Source: Knoxdaviesia capensis
Lineage: Eukaryota; Ascomycota; Sordariomycetes; Microascales; Gondwanamycetaceae
Reading direction: 5' to 3'
Assembly (NCBI GenBank): GCA_001510575.1
Contig: LNGK01000007.1
Coordinates: 1,296,151-1,360,150 of the forward strand
Length of the DNA stretch: 64,000 bases
In this document: piece by piece, positions 47,807 to 59,697 of the stretch
Layout: the number at the start of each line of letters is the position of its first letter
Numbering within the stretch: position 1 is the stretch's first letter
Made by a program: the position numbers and the translations under genes
Notes under the pieces: model-generated
The model's database searches: none
What the model saw: only the letters and a program-made list of their open reading frames with translations
What the model was told of the DNA's origin: nothing

Positions 47807-50388
47807 GAGGACGGATCCCGGCTTCTCCCCGGACGGGGGGAGAGAGGAAATCGGAAGACCACGCCGATCTTCTTCGTGTAATGTGTGATGTTAATTACCC
47901 ACCGAAATTGGAAATGCAACCGAATTGTCTTGCAGCGTCAGTCGATCGTGCCGTGAGAATGTGTCGAGAGAGTCTAGAGCGGCGAGATCCAGGGCGCAAC
48001 AGCACGTTGATACGAGCCCAATACCGACCTGGGAGAGAATGAAGAGAGGGGAAAAGAACAGGAGAGATGAGGGGCGGAAGATATCTCGCTCGTTTTGTTC
48101 CATCGAGTCATTGATCGGCCCTCGTGATCGCTGATTTCCGAATACGATCTTCTTTGGGAAGGAGGGCCATCCGTCGTGGCTCGCTCCTTCTCATCGTCAG
48201 CCCAACACGGCATTTTCCCAAAAGTGCCTGGCCAAGCTGCTCTTTCCTGGTCGACTTCGTTTCCTTCATCTCGCCAGACTTGAGTCTCGCTCACGGCCTC
48301 GCCTTGGCCCCGGACTGGGCTTTTCAAACCTTCAGTTCTCCAGTATCTTCGGAACCAATGTATATAGTAACGAACAAAAAGAAAAGCCAAAAAACCGCCA
48401 CCAAAAAAATGGAAAAAGCGAATTTTATCTTTCAAAACTTCATGGTTATCTTTTGGTGGCCATCAAGGAGGCAGTGATATTCCTGCTGGGCGAGCAAACG
48501 GGCGGGGGCCCGTTCTTCATATTTAAACTTTTTTTCCCTCCCAACCAGGCAGGACAGGGCCGAATTTACAAATCTCAAATTTCAAAAAACCCCCCCAAAA
48601 GCATCCGATCTCGCTTTCGTCCGTCGATACATGAAAACCTTCTTTTCTTTTCTCGGTATCGGGACGGCGCATCGCCAGGGGCAAAGCAATGTCGACATTT
48701 CGGTGAAGAGCGTTGACAGCTGTGGTGGGTGGGTGGTGGTGGACTTTCGGGTCGAAATAGGGTTAGACCCTTCATCTGTGTTGTCGGTTCTGTTTGTGTT
48801 CGGGATCCAGATTCCATGTTCCGAGCGGTTGCACGGGGGTTGTCGGCCTTCTGTCTTCGGCCACATGCTCGGTCCGTATCATCCACCACCACCATCCCCC
48901 TATTTCTTTTGGTGGCGTCTCTGGGCTGGCTGGCTGCCGACATCTCAGGACAAACGTATGATACTTCCCACAACCTTAGACCCGGAAGAGAGGCACGGAC
49001 AATCCCAAAAAAAAAGAAAGGAAAAAAAAAACGCTGCTAGGTATGCACGGCGAGCAATCCAGCAGTCTGCATCAGGCTAGAGAGTGTTGTGACAGAGAGA
49101 GAGGGAGAGTCACCAACAACGCCGGGTGGGTGGTGGCGGGGGCCTCGGTGGTCTTTTCCCAGATAGGGGTGAAAGTACCATGCGTGCATATGATTCCTGA
49201 CTGATGCATGAGACTGGTTCCTCTTCCTGCACGCATGGCTTGCAGGCCAAACGCTGCTTGGTCGGTCCAGCAGCCTGCAGCAAGCAGTGATTTGGCGCGT
49301 ATTCAGTGGAGTGTTCGATGAGAAAAAAAAAGAAGAAATGGCCCCCCCGGCCAGCGTCGGTGCTTGTCCAGGCTCGTCCCCCAGTTTAAGCCGGCGCTGT
49401 GCTATCTCTCGACCGGAGGGTTCCGGAGGGTTGGTTTCCGCAACCACCCTCCCTTTCGCTCTTCCGCCGGAAAAAACACGAACCAAAGCCAGAAAAGAGA
49501 CACACAGCTGGACAGAGACCTCTCCCAGGACTTGGCTGCCACTCCGACCCCCGAGTGGGACACACAAACGACGACAAACGATGGGGGCACACTGGGAAGC
49601 CGTCGTGTCTCCTTCGGCTGGCCGCGCAACCGAAGGCTGCACTATACAGTACACAAGCTGCCTAACCGAGCCTGCAGATGCACAGTCTTTTCAGAACAGA
49701 CCCAAAAAGCACCTCCTCTTCTTCTCTGCTAGTGGCTTGTGATCACAAACCAACCGACATCTCTTTTCCTGCTCTCACTCTATGGATGCACACTCTCGGC
49801 TGGGTGAACGGAAAACAATCATCCTGCCCCCCCGCGTGGCGCAATGCGATGTAATGTGGTCGGCGGCCCAATCTGCGGCCAACTGGGGCCTGCTGAGAGA
49901 CGGTGTAACCCGACCAGGCATGGTCGGGTATCACAGGATTCCTCGGGACATCAAAAAAGAAAAACATGAAAAGAGAAGAAAGCACCAGTTGTATCCCTCC
50001 AGCGGCCCTCTCTATTCTCCTGGATATATCCTGTGTCTCCCTTCCGTATGCGTTGCAGATAAAAGAGACACACCCGCCCGTCCCGGGCTTTCTATGAGCA
50101 ACCGATATTACCTATCCACACGAACGAAGGGAGGTCCCGTAGCCAATGGCCGTCCCGGAGGCTTGAAAAGATTGGGGGGGGGAGGAGAGTCTCCACACTT
50201 CCATTCCTTCGTTCTCCGCACCACCTTATATGTCTGTTGACTCCAACGTCTGGACATATATATCCACACACACACACACGCGGCACAGAAAGGACAGACG
50301 GACGGACGGCACAGAGAGTGCGTCTCCCGCTGGTAGTGTGGCCCGGAGAGAAAAAGCCTAACGGGAGACGGCAGAGACAAACAGACAG

Positions 50389-50420
50389 AAAGAGAGAGAA
50401 AGAAAGAAAGAAAGAAAGAA
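50389..50420. repeat. (AAAG)n microsatellite
   Basis: AG repeats passing into about five AAAG units; CA repeats lie nearby at 50264-50279. Confidence 0.85.
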
Positions 50421-50591
50421 GCGAAACGGCAGTGGCCGCCGAGGGAGAATGTGATAGATCTTCCCACCCTCGCTGAGTGAAAGGACAAAGCATTCTTCAT
50501 CCATTTATCCTCTCTCTCTCTCTCTCCATTCTTCAAGAGTGAGTACTGTTCAGCTCAGGCTGGTTCGCTTGCTCCTTGTCGGGTCTCAGTC

Positions 50592-50614
50592 CACACACAC
50601 ACACACACACACAC
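50592..50614. repeat. (CA)n microsatellite
   Basis: About eleven CA units in the gene desert. Confidence 0.85.
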
Positions 50615-51321
50615 TTTGAGCTGCCCCGGATAGGAAACAGTAACCACCCACCCACCCGCCTAGTACTTTTCTCTCTGTCTCTCTCTCTGGTCTGGCCCGG
50701 TCTATGATATTGCCCGTCCACGCCGCTCTTCTCGCTTCAGCGTCGCCGTTGGGGGTTAGATCCGGGTGAAAGAAGAAAGGAGAAAAAAAAAAGATGGCAA
50801 CTGCAGTCTCCCAAAAACAGCCGAGTCGTCGTTTCTCATTCACTTTTCCCCCCTTCTCTCGCTGTCATCACGCCCCCCCCCCACGGTGTTCCCGTCCCCA
50901 CCATAGATCCTGGTTCCCCAAAAAGCAGACGAGAGAGAGAGAGAAAGAGAGTGAGTGAGAGTGGGAAAAGCGAAAGAGGACGGGACTCTCCACTGTCGGC
51001 TGGTATAGATGGCATGGATTAATTGGGTGTACCGCGATCACGCGGAGCTCTTTTTTTTCCCTTTTTTTTCTTTTCTTCTTTTCTTTTCTCATCGGTCGCT
51101 GCAGCATACGACGTGGCCCACGCAGCATCACAAATAATCACACACACATGCCTGCCGCCCACCGTCATCCCATATGTCCCACGACGCCAAAGTTTGGCTT
51201 CTTGCCGTGTCTGGCTCACTCTTGGGGGTCCCCCATCCCATCCCATCGCGAGCAAAAAGAGCCGAGACGACCCGGAAAACCGGCCCTTCCACTCCTGACT
51301 CTCGGTGATTCCTTTTTGGGG

Positions 51322-51329
51322 TATATAAG
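51322..51329 (+). promoter_or_regulatory. TATA-like element without an obvious gene
   Basis: TATATAAG in a GC-rich surrounding, a good TATA box for the plus strand. No convincing coding sequence follows before the convergent gene at 53105, so it may serve a non-coding RNA or be chance. Confidence 0.3.
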
Positions 51330-53104
51330 CGTGGCTCGGAAGGCGGAAGTTAGTAGAAGAGGGGCTATTATCGCGGAGAGGAGTCCAAGTTGTGCAATGT
51401 GTAGGGGGGGTTAAAAACTTTTTCCCTCTTCGTCCTCAGCGGAGAGCGAGTGTTAGCGAATCTTCGTTCTGTTCCCCAGTCTGGCGTTTACGAAGCGAAG
51501 GCTGTCCGGACAGCTACCAACTTTGAAAACAAGAACCCCAGCGAGAAAGAAACCCTTATATCCTGGGAGCGGGAAAAAATGACGTGCCTGCGTGGCTTTC
51601 CATGCTTGGCAACTTATAGCCTCCCCTGTTTCTTTTTTGAAAAAAAAAATAAAAATCAAAGGCGTGACATGGATATACAGACATATATGCCTCACAAAAC
51701 TCACCAAGACGTGAGCTCTCGCAGCCAGATCGCGCAAACACCAGAGGGGAAAAGAAAAAAAAAGAAAAAAAAATAACAGAAAAAAAGAGAAAAAAACCCC
51801 ATTAGAGGCCCAACACTCCGGAAAACTTACGCTCCCGCTCAACTGAAGGCCCTGAGCCAGAACCCCGTAATGTAACCTGTAGAAACCGGGAGGAGGCTAT
51901 TTCCCACCCGTCCTTCCCGTCAAGATCTCTCTGCTGGAATCCCCGATCAATTTTCAAAAAAAGTTTGCGCACGGGTTGGAGGGGATGCTATTCTTGGGGT
52001 TCCCAGCAGCACGCACAAACCCTCACGACATGCAAAACAAACTGAGGCCCCCCCCCTCAGGTCCTGGAGGTCCAGTATCATCACTAAACCCCTCCTCCGC
52101 AAAAAGAAAGGAAAAGAGAAAGGAACAAGCCACCGACCGACGCAACAATCAGCCAGATTCCCCCAACACATCCCACCCTCTCACCTCTCTCTCTCTCGCT
52201 CTCTCGCTCTCCTCATCTTCGCATGGCCCCCCCGCCGGCAATATATGGGAAATACGGATGGGGGGGGGTGTGGTGCACAAGTTGCCCGTTTACAGAGACG
52301 AAGAAAACCAGAAACCACACAGTCCCCATTCGGGCAGCCTCGCACAGTATACTTCCGCCGTTTGACGGCTCTGTACTCGGTACATTGCTTCCTCCCCACG
52401 CCCCCCCGTTCCTTGATTTAATATCTCGCCTTCGCATTCTTTCCAGCGAAGCCTAAGTCCCGGTATTTAGTAGTGTTCCGGAATGCCTAGTCTCCCCTCT
52501 ATCCTTCGCCACACCTTCCCCCTCTAACGTGGGCTAATATGGCCCGGCACAGGGGGGCGGTGTTTTAGTGCCCCTGGTCCCTAGAAACATTTAAATCCCG
52601 GCTTATCAGCTAGCTTCCGTTCGCTGTCAAGCTCTTATCAGATTGAACGACTTCACGTGGCTGTCTAGGAATTTGGATACCATTCTTCTAGCGGACGTGA
52701 ACACTGATGAAGAAACCACAATCTTGACGGAGGGCAAGTAAGATCACCAGTATATAGATTTGGAAAACTCAACAACGAACGCTATGGTATATCGATCATT
52801 CTGCCTGTACCCAACGTCTGAAGAAAGAAAAAAAACGGAACGGAACACAACGGAAAATCGAAAGCTCCCTATCGCCATCACTAGCAAAAATTCTCATCGC
52901 TCTATATCTAAGAGAAGAGTTGAGTCCAGACTGTGTCACACACATTTTGTAGAGAAATAAATGAGCAGGTAAAAGGGTAGGCATATTAATATGCACAAAC
53001 GAAATCAAGATCGCGAGAGAGGAAAAGAGGTCAAAGGAAAAGGACGAAGAAAAGAAAAAGAAAAGAGGAGAGGAGAGGCTAAGGTCTAGTAATGTCCACC
53101 ACTT

Positions 53105-56100
53105 TCAAAGCCCCAGAAGCACCGTCCCCCGCGGCATCCCCGGGGGCATCTCCGGCGTCTTGACGCGCAATATCACCGTCGGCGTCGGCGACGCGCGGAT
53201 CACACTCGCCACATCCGAGATATTGTACGGGGCCGCCGCCGGCTCGCGCGCCTTCTGCTTCTCCACGAGCTCCGCCAGGGTAGTGGCCGGGACCTCGGCG
53301 GCCGAAGCCGGAGGGGATTTGCCGTGGCCGTTTCCGTTTGCCGTTGCGCCCACTGCTGCTTTCCCCTTTGGCGTCGTGGTCCTGGCGTCTAGCTCGGCAT
53401 CGTAGGCGGGAGGTAGTGTTGTCATCGGCATGCTCATCTCCAGGTGCTTCGCCACTGCCGCCCTGGGTGACTCTTTGGGACTTTTGTGGCTGGCATTTCG
53501 AACACTCTTCTTGTACTTGGACGAGGCTTTGTCCCGGCCAAGAAAGAGATTCAGTTCTCCGACCGACTTCACGTGCGGGACCGCATTCTTGGCCGACGTG
53601 TTCGGCTGATTGTCTGTGGCATTCGTCATCGGCCGGTTGAAGGTGTTGTCCCAGGCTGCTCGGGTAGAATCGTGTCGCCAGAGAGCTATCACATCTTCCT
53701 GCCACTTGAGCGGGTCGTTGATCTCGATCCTAGTTACCGTCTCGGCGTGGAGCATATGCCCATGCATTGGCTGGGACTGCAATTGGTTGAAGAGCCATCC
53801 CGTCAGGAAGTCGAAGGGGTCCGTTGTTCCCGCCAAATAGTCCGAAAGCTCATGCTCCTCCTTCAGCACAACTAAGGCTTCGGCTTCGCTGCGCCGTGAG
53901 CTGGCTGGCGGGGGAGGTTGAAACTGCCCTCCAAACCCTGCTTCCTCAAGTTCCTTCTCAAGCGACTGAAACCGTTCAAACTGCCACCCAAGTCTCCAGT
54001 ATGTGGCGCTAGTAGTGCCAAACTCGCTCCCGTAAGGAATGTCGAGCCATATTTCAGCCCCGATGCCTTTCAGTACCTCTTTGAGCTCGGGGGTGCTAAA
54101 ATATTTGAGAAGGACATGCCCGACCTCGACAGGAATATGGATTGGCGCCGGGAAGGCCATCTTTCGAATGCATAGATCTCGCAATCTGCAAACTTCTGCT
54201 CGGGCTCTCGCAACCCTCTCCTGGCGCTCCTGGCTCTGGGAATCGAACTCTTCCAGGAATTTCGCATCTTCCTGTGAGACCTCTTTGCCGAGATGTCCTT
54301 GGTGAATAATCTCTTCAGTGACCTGCTCCCTTGTACGTACAAGTTCTCCTAGCCCTTCCATTCGCAGGTTAAAGTCTCCAATAGCATCGACGAGCTGCTC
54401 GTACGTCGGATGACGATATATTTCTGGTCCACGAGCGGATATACCAGCCAGGTCTAGAGGGGTGTCGCTCTTTTTCTGGAGCGCCCCAGTCATCAATCCT
54501 GTGCCATCTAGCCCAGTCCCCCGAGGTTGTGCAGCCTTTCCGGGGGCTAGAGCGGTAGTTTTTCTCATTGCAAGCGAGGAAAAAAACTCGACCTCAAGTC
54601 GGCTCATATCCAGCACTGACGAGTTCATAGTGGTCTCCATAGTTTCGTAATCGTCTTCGTGGAACTGGTATTCGGTGTGGATGCTTTGGAGCTCCTTGAA
54701 CATGGTGTTCATTGTTCCCATCTCTGCAGCCGACGGCCCGGGCTCCCCCTTGCGGATGTGTCGACGAAGCTGGCGCATGAAGATATTTTCGGCTCCGGTC
54801 TTCCGCTCCATCAGGTGCCGGAGGTCCCGGCGCTTGGACATCATCGACATCCTCAGGTTGTGCACTTCACTGCGCTTCGCATCAAGCTTTGCCCAAAGCT
54901 GCTGAATCTTTTCCACCGGATACATTAGTGGATCGCCTTCATCGGCGGCACTACCAGTGTTCCTTTGGACCCAACTGGCGGCGTCCACGATCCGCTTCAG
55001 AGCCTCTTCATTTTTCGACGGGAGCCCGTATCCCGCTACAGGAGCAACCGGATACCTGGGTGGGAAAACTCTTGATAGCTTGTCACTCCGAGCTTCTGAG
55101 ACGAGATCCAAGTCTCTAATCTCTCCTTCACCAGGAGCCTGGGGTTTTGCAGCCCTTGGAAAGACATTGAGAGGGTCAAGGAATGATTGGCCTGATTGAC
55201 TTTGCTGTGGTCGTTGCTTGAGGGTTGCGGTTGTGAAGAGATGAACTGAGCCAGAAGAATTGCCAGCATTAGGCGTTGGGGGCTTTGGCGAAAAAGACGG
55301 GGGAGGAGGCGGCGGAGGTGGTGGCAGTCCTAATGTTGAAAGATTGTGCGGTGGAAGAAGTTCCTGGACCTGATTTGTTCCCGGAAGAGTTGGGGTTTGA
55401 GAGGGAACAGGAGGAGGAGGAGGAGGAGGGGGGATATTATGAAAGGCAGGGTGGGCCAGATGCTGAGGTAGGTCCAACGGGAGCGGTGGAGTGACTGTAT
55501 ATGGTTGAGGCCCCTGGGTAATTCTGTTAGAGGAAGGGCCAGGTCGAGCTGTATGGCTCGGGATCAAAGCGGCCGAGCTCCCGGGCGGGTGTAGCGGGTA
55601 CTGAGAAGGGACACGAGGTTGCATAGAGGCCGCCGTGAGCAGCGGTGGAGGGGATGAAGTGGGAGGTCGAGGCGGTGGAGGAGCGGGTCGCGACGATGGC
55701 TGCTGATTCTGGCGTAGAACGTGCGTAGATATGGGCGGTGGTGGTGACTGGGAAGAAGATGCAGGTGGGGGGGGAAGAGAGACGGAGGGGGGCTCGGGGT
55801 CTATAGACACAGTGGATCGAGACGGAATAGATTGATTTGGAGGTGGTGGAGACGAGAATATTATCGGGGGTTGAAGCTGTCGATTTAGATCATGGGTGAG
55901 ATGCCAAGGATCAGGCTGGCCGACATGGGGAGCCGATGGAGGTTGCGAGAGCGGCGGTCCTGGGGGAGGAGGAGAAGAAGAGCCGTTGACGGGAGGGGCG
56001 GGATGTTGAGCTGCCCGGGAACCGAACGGAGGGGGAAGAGGAGAAGAAGAGCCGTTGACAGGAGGGGCGGGATGTTGAGCTGCCCGGGAACCGAACGGAG

Positions 56101-57034
56101 GGGGAGGGGGAGAAGATGCGGCGGGTGGAGGATAGGGCGGCATGGGGGGTGGCGGAGAGGAAAGCGATGTCAAGTTACTGGGTCGCAATGCCTGCAGTTG
56201 AAGGGAGGACCAAGGAGGTAGCGCCGGGGACTGAGACAGGGGTGGCAAGGGCGGGGGCCGGGTAATAATAGGGTCGGCGGCCGTGAGGCTAGTTTTGGGG
56301 GCCGGATTCTCTGGCAGAAGGGTTGGCGGAGGCTGAGGGAAGGACCCAGGAGGTTGAGGGAGGGACCCAGGCGGCGGCGCCGGGGACTGAGATAGGGGTG
56401 GCAAGGGCCGGGGCCGGGGCCGGGTAACAATAGGGTCGGCGGGCGCGAGGCGAGTTTCGGGGGTCGGATTCTCCGGCAGAAGGGTTGGCGGATGCGGACG
56501 AGCAGACGCTGGAAACAAAGAAAGCAAGTCGTCGCCACGGCTAAGTGTCTTCAACGTTTGCCGGATTGTGCGGCTTGGCTTGGGAGAATGAATAGGAACC
56601 TCACAAACGACGATGCTCCCGTTGATGTGTGATGCCCGTGCCGGCTTATCGCCAGGTCCGGACGAGTTTTCTGGGCCACCCATCGGCGAGACCGATGAGA
56701 CGGATGAGAAAGACACCTCTGAGAGTGATGAGCGCGTGGACATTGTTGAGGAGGCAGGCGATGGCGAGAACGATGATGATGGAGATGGAGGCAAGGCGGG
56801 CGCTGATGAGATGCTGGCGCTTCCGGCCTGATCGGAGCCGATATCAATCAAATTGGCATCGCGGTATTGTTGCGGACGCGGCGTAAGAGAAGACGGCGAT
56901 GTAGATGTGTCGTCGTCGTCGTCGTCGTCGTCGGCACTATTCCAGGTGGGGATTTGGATGGCAAACGGCGAACCCCTAAGGGTGGGCGGATTTGGGAGTC
57001 TAGACTGGTGATGTTGTATACTTGAGGAAGACAT
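53105..57034 (-). CDS. proline-rich coiled-coil protein, 1309 aa, single exon
   Basis: One long uninterrupted frame from ATG 57034 to TGA at 53105. Residues about 1-130 are Ser-rich with a run of Asp encoded by a CGTCGT repeat. Residues about 180-590 are very proline-rich, with runs of 5-9 Pro, as in actin-regulating proteins that bind profilin or SH3 domains. A 69-bp unit is duplicated in tandem here (55972-56109), giving two copies of the 23-residue block starting PPFGSRAAQHPAPPVNG; a longer block starting LLPENP is also repeated. From about residue 640 the protein is helical and charged (EKIQQLWAKLDAKRSEVHNLR, RDLRHLMERKTGAENIFMRQL), probably coiled coil, then a globular-looking part (GHVLLKYFSTPELKEVLKGIGAEIW) and a basic tail. 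I see no FH2 domain, so it is not a typical formin. Function unknown; a role in cortex or actin organisation is only a guess. Confidence 0.85.
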   Translation of the reverse strand: MSSSSIQHHQSRLPNPPTLRGSPFAIQIPTWNSADDDDDDDDTSTSPSSLTPRPQQYRDANLIDIGSDQAGSASISSAPALPPSPSSSFSPSPASSTMSTRSSLSEVSFSSVSSVSPMGGPENSSGPGDKPARASHINGSIVVCEVPIHSPKPSRTIRQTLKTLSRGDDLLSLFPASARPHPPTLLPENPTPETRLAPADPIVTRPRPRPLPPLSQSPAPPPGSLPQPPGSFPQPPPTLLPENPAPKTSLTAADPIITRPPPLPPLSQSPALPPWSSLQLQALRPSNLTSLSSPPPPMPPYPPPAASSPPPPPFGSRAAQHPAPPVNGSSSPLPPPFGSRAAQHPAPPVNGSSSPPPPGPPLSQPPSAPHVGQPDPWHLTHDLNRQLQPPIIFSSPPPPNQSIPSRSTVSIDPEPPSVSLPPPPASSSQSPPPPISTHVLRQNQQPSSRPAPPPPRPPTSSPPPLLTAASMQPRVPSQYPLHPPGSSAALIPSHTARPGPSSNRITQGPQPYTVTPPLPLDLPQHLAHPAFHNIPPPPPPPPVPSQTPTLPGTNQVQELLPPHNLSTLGLPPPPPPPPPSFSPKPPTPNAGNSSGSVHLFTTATLKQRPQQSQSGQSFLDPLNVFPRAAKPQAPGEGEIRDLDLVSEARSDKLSRVFPPRYPVAPVAGYGLPSKNEEALKRIVDAASWVQRNTGSAADEGDPLMYPVEKIQQLWAKLDAKRSEVHNLRMSMMSKRRDLRHLMERKTGAENIFMRQLRRHIRKGEPGPSAAEMGTMNTMFKELQSIHTEYQFHEDDYETMETTMNSSVLDMSRLEVEFFSSLAMRKTTALAPGKAAQPRGTGLDGTGLMTGALQKKSDTPLDLAGISARGPEIYRHPTYEQLVDAIGDFNLRMEGLGELVRTREQVTEEIIHQGHLGKEVSQEDAKFLEEFDSQSQERQERVARARAEVCRLRDLCIRKMAFPAPIHIPVEVGHVLLKYFSTPELKEVLKGIGAEIWLDIPYGSEFGTTSATYWRLGWQFERFQSLEKELEEAGFGGQFQPPPPASSRRSEAEALVVLKEEHELSDYLAGTTDPFDFLTGWLFNQLQSQPMHGHMLHAETVTRIEINDPLKWQEDVIALWRHDSTRAAWDNTFNRPMTNATDNQPNTSAKNAVPHVKSVGELNLFLGRDKASSKYKKSVRNASHKSPKESPRAAVAKHLEMSMPMTTLPPAYDAELDARTTTPKGKAAVGATANGNGHGKSPPASAAEVPATTLAELVEKQKAREPAAAPYNISDVASVIRASPTPTVILRVKTPEMPPGMPRGTVLLGL
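55972..56109 (-). repeat. 69-bp tandem duplication within the proline-rich gene
   Basis: Two nearly identical 69-bp units in frame, each encoding 23 residues (PPFGSRAAQHPAPPVNG core). In-frame length means copy number can vary without breaking the protein. Confidence 0.9.
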
Positions 57035-59697
57035 GATGCCTCAGCTCAGGGCATCTTCCGCTTCGCGCGGAGGTCTCCACAGCATACGACTGAAAGGGGA
57101 ACTTGAGAGAGATGAGGAGATCTAGAATTGCATTTTTTAGGGAGACATATTGTGTATGCATTAAGAAGAGATGAAGATAACCGGAAGAAGATGAGATGAG
57201 AGGTTGAAGATGAAGGAGAGGAGAGCAGCGATAAGGAAGGCTGAGGGAGGGAGCAAAAGAAAGAAAGAAAAAGGGCTGGCAGGAAATCAAACGGGCGCGC
57301 GCTTCAAGATGTTGCGTCTGGGAAAAAGGTACATGGACGAATGTATCTTATGTGTGCCTGGTCCAATTACATGTAACACTCACAGCACGAAGATCACCAC
57401 ACCATTCTGGCAGGTGCGAGTGGGAGAAGTGATGGAAAGAGCAATCGAGACCTGAAACACAGAATGGCCAATAACTTGCTCAAGGGGAATGGAAAGAAGA
57501 TAGAGAGAGAAGGTGCGATGTCAAAAAGAGAAGGCTCGATCGAGGCGATATCTTCGTCTTGGTTTGTTTTTTATTTCGTCTGTGGTCGTCGATGTGCTGG
57601 CTTCGGATAGGCTGGATGGCCTGTTTTCACGGAAGGAGCAAAATGTAATTTCAAAACGGCCGCCACGTATGCGACCTCTGAGTGGCTGGGAGCTCCCGCC
57701 CATCAAGGCCTGAGCTGAAGATGGTACTATATGATAGTGATCTGTGCTTGAATCTGTATCTAGTCGTAACGATATGTACATGTAGTGTCTCCTTACTACG
57801 AGCCGCAAAGTCTAATGGAGGCATTTACGGGGTCTTTTTCTCCCCCGTCCGCGTCCTGTGTTGTTGTCCCCAGACGTTCTGAGGAACCTTGATCGGTCGA
57901 TATCTACCCCAGATAATGGGAGAGCGGGCTTTCTCTAACCGGCGCGTAGCCTCTTTTAAGTGTCGTTTAAAGGGCACATCTGGCTGTTGTTATAAACATC
58001 TCTATTTTTCCTTTTTTCTTTTTTCTTTTTTCTTTGGTTTAATTTTTTTTTAACAGCGAGAAGGTGCAAATCCGTAGACAACGGCGGAGATTCAAAATTA
58101 CAATTCCTCCCTGGGTGAAGCGAGACGGATAGCAGTGTGTGTGTTCCTAAGGATGTTGCCACCACTACCATATCATTGCATATCTCCCACCCTCTCAATA
58201 GAGCTGACTTTAGAATGCCCATCTGGGCCATTTATCTGTTTGTATCTTTCTCTGCCTCCCAAATACTCGCATGGCGATGGTTACCGTGCACCTTGATAGG
58301 TACGTACCCACCTGTGGATTCGGTCTGATGTCTTTGGCCTGTTGGAAGCACATCACCGAAACTTCTCAGTCGGGGACAAGCAGGTGTGTATATATATGCT
58401 TATGTTCAGGGCCTGTCCGCTGCCTGGCTTTGCTGCGCGACTAGGATTTGATCTTATAGGAACCTTTGAGTCTTTCAAGGATCAAGATGCGTTCGTTTGC
58501 TTTTTGGTCTACTGACTGGCCGTATATACTGCATACCTACATATGCTGTGCTGTACACAAGTCGTTGTCGTTGTTGGGGATAGTCTCGTAACTCTTGGAC
58601 TAGTACCAAGGTACCCAGTACTAGTTCGACCATTTCCCGTCCCCCAACCAGAGGTACCTACACAGTGTGCTCCACTCGCTCTGTCGTCTCCGTATAATAC
58701 AGCAAAGCCTCTCTCCATTCTCTCATTCACACACCCACCCCTCATGCGGTCTGTAACAAATGTTGGTAGGTAGGGAAGCAAGAAAGTATGTAATGCATAT
58801 AGGTGCCTATTCTCTCTGGGTGGAGGAGCGCAAGTCTGAACTGTCCAGCAGTGTGCATTGGTGGTATTCCTTTCCCCTCTTATTTATCCCGGTGCCGTCC
58901 CATACCTTCATATCTTTCTTGTTCCTCTAATTCATCACGATCTTCGCCCAATCTGCTGTGATTTCTCTTTTCTTTTCTCACGTGTGCCATCCTTAACTCT
59001 TCTATTGCATATCTCTGTATTGTTGTGGTTGTCTCTTCATCTGAGCGTTCATGTTGGTGGCTTGACACTGGATATCAGGAGGAGTCATCCCGCTCTACAC
59101 ATAGCTTGTTCATCACCACTCGTTTTTTTCGGCGCCCTCCGGCTCCTTCCTCATCACGTTCGATTTCTTCGGCTCCGGCGTTTCCTAGCTTCATTTCTCT
59201 GTCCCGAACCTTTCGGCGCCCTGTATTTCCTCCCGTCTCTCATATATAGATGGATCTGGTCCCTTTTCCGACCCTGAACACGCTTCCTTTCTTCATTCTG
59301 CTTTTCAGCTTCTGGCCTGTCACTGTTACGTTGGGCTTCGATTATCAGATCAGAAAATCGCATGGTAAGTGTTGCAGATCTACCAATATTCCCAGTCTCA
59401 CTTCTCGCACCCCGGAAAGCTTAATGTATATCCAACACTCTTGCGTGATCCGATAATTGATCATCATATACACGCCCTTGTATATGGAGAACTTGTATAC
59501 GTTCCCTGGACTGTTTGAGATTTGATCTTATGCTCGAAATCCCCAGTTGCTGTTTCTGCCCAACGGAGTCTTTGCCGTGTTCCGTGTTGAGCCGTTCTGT
59601 GTGTGCATGTGTGTGAGTGCTGATGTTCGATTTGAGCTTTGCTCTTCAGGCGGAACGATCTAAAAGAGTTCTCTGCATATAAACGTTTCCAAAAATC
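57035..59697. other. divergent promoter region, 2.7 kb, with probable 5' UTR of the DUF6590 gene
   Basis: Contains the A/G-rich upstream region of the proline-rich gene (57.0-57.5 kb), a TATATATA-like site near 58390 and a CT-rich stretch from 58860 that fits the leader of the gene at 59698. A strong donor at 59366 suggests a leader intron. No other gene is seen. Confidence 0.5.
59366..59650 (+). other. probable 5' UTR intron of the DUF6590 gene
   Basis: Begins with a consensus GTAAGT and could end at the CTCTTCAG at about 59643-59650, 48 bases before the coding start. The frame upstream (ATG 59250) hits a stop just after this junction, so the 59250 frame would be an upstream ORF rather than part of the protein. 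Confidence 0.4.

Larger units (their letters stand above)
47807..53104. other. gene desert, 5.3 kb, between convergent genes
   Basis: No gene I can support. It contains CA and AAAG microsatellites, a strong TATA-like site at 51322-51329, alternating purine- and pyrimidine-rich patches, and AT-richer sequence next to the proline-rich gene. Short frames overlap on both strands. Confidence 0.5.

Noticed and set aside
53105..57034. Formin identity for the proline-rich protein
   Set aside because: Pro-runs recall FH1 regions, but no FH2 domain follows, so the name is not justified.
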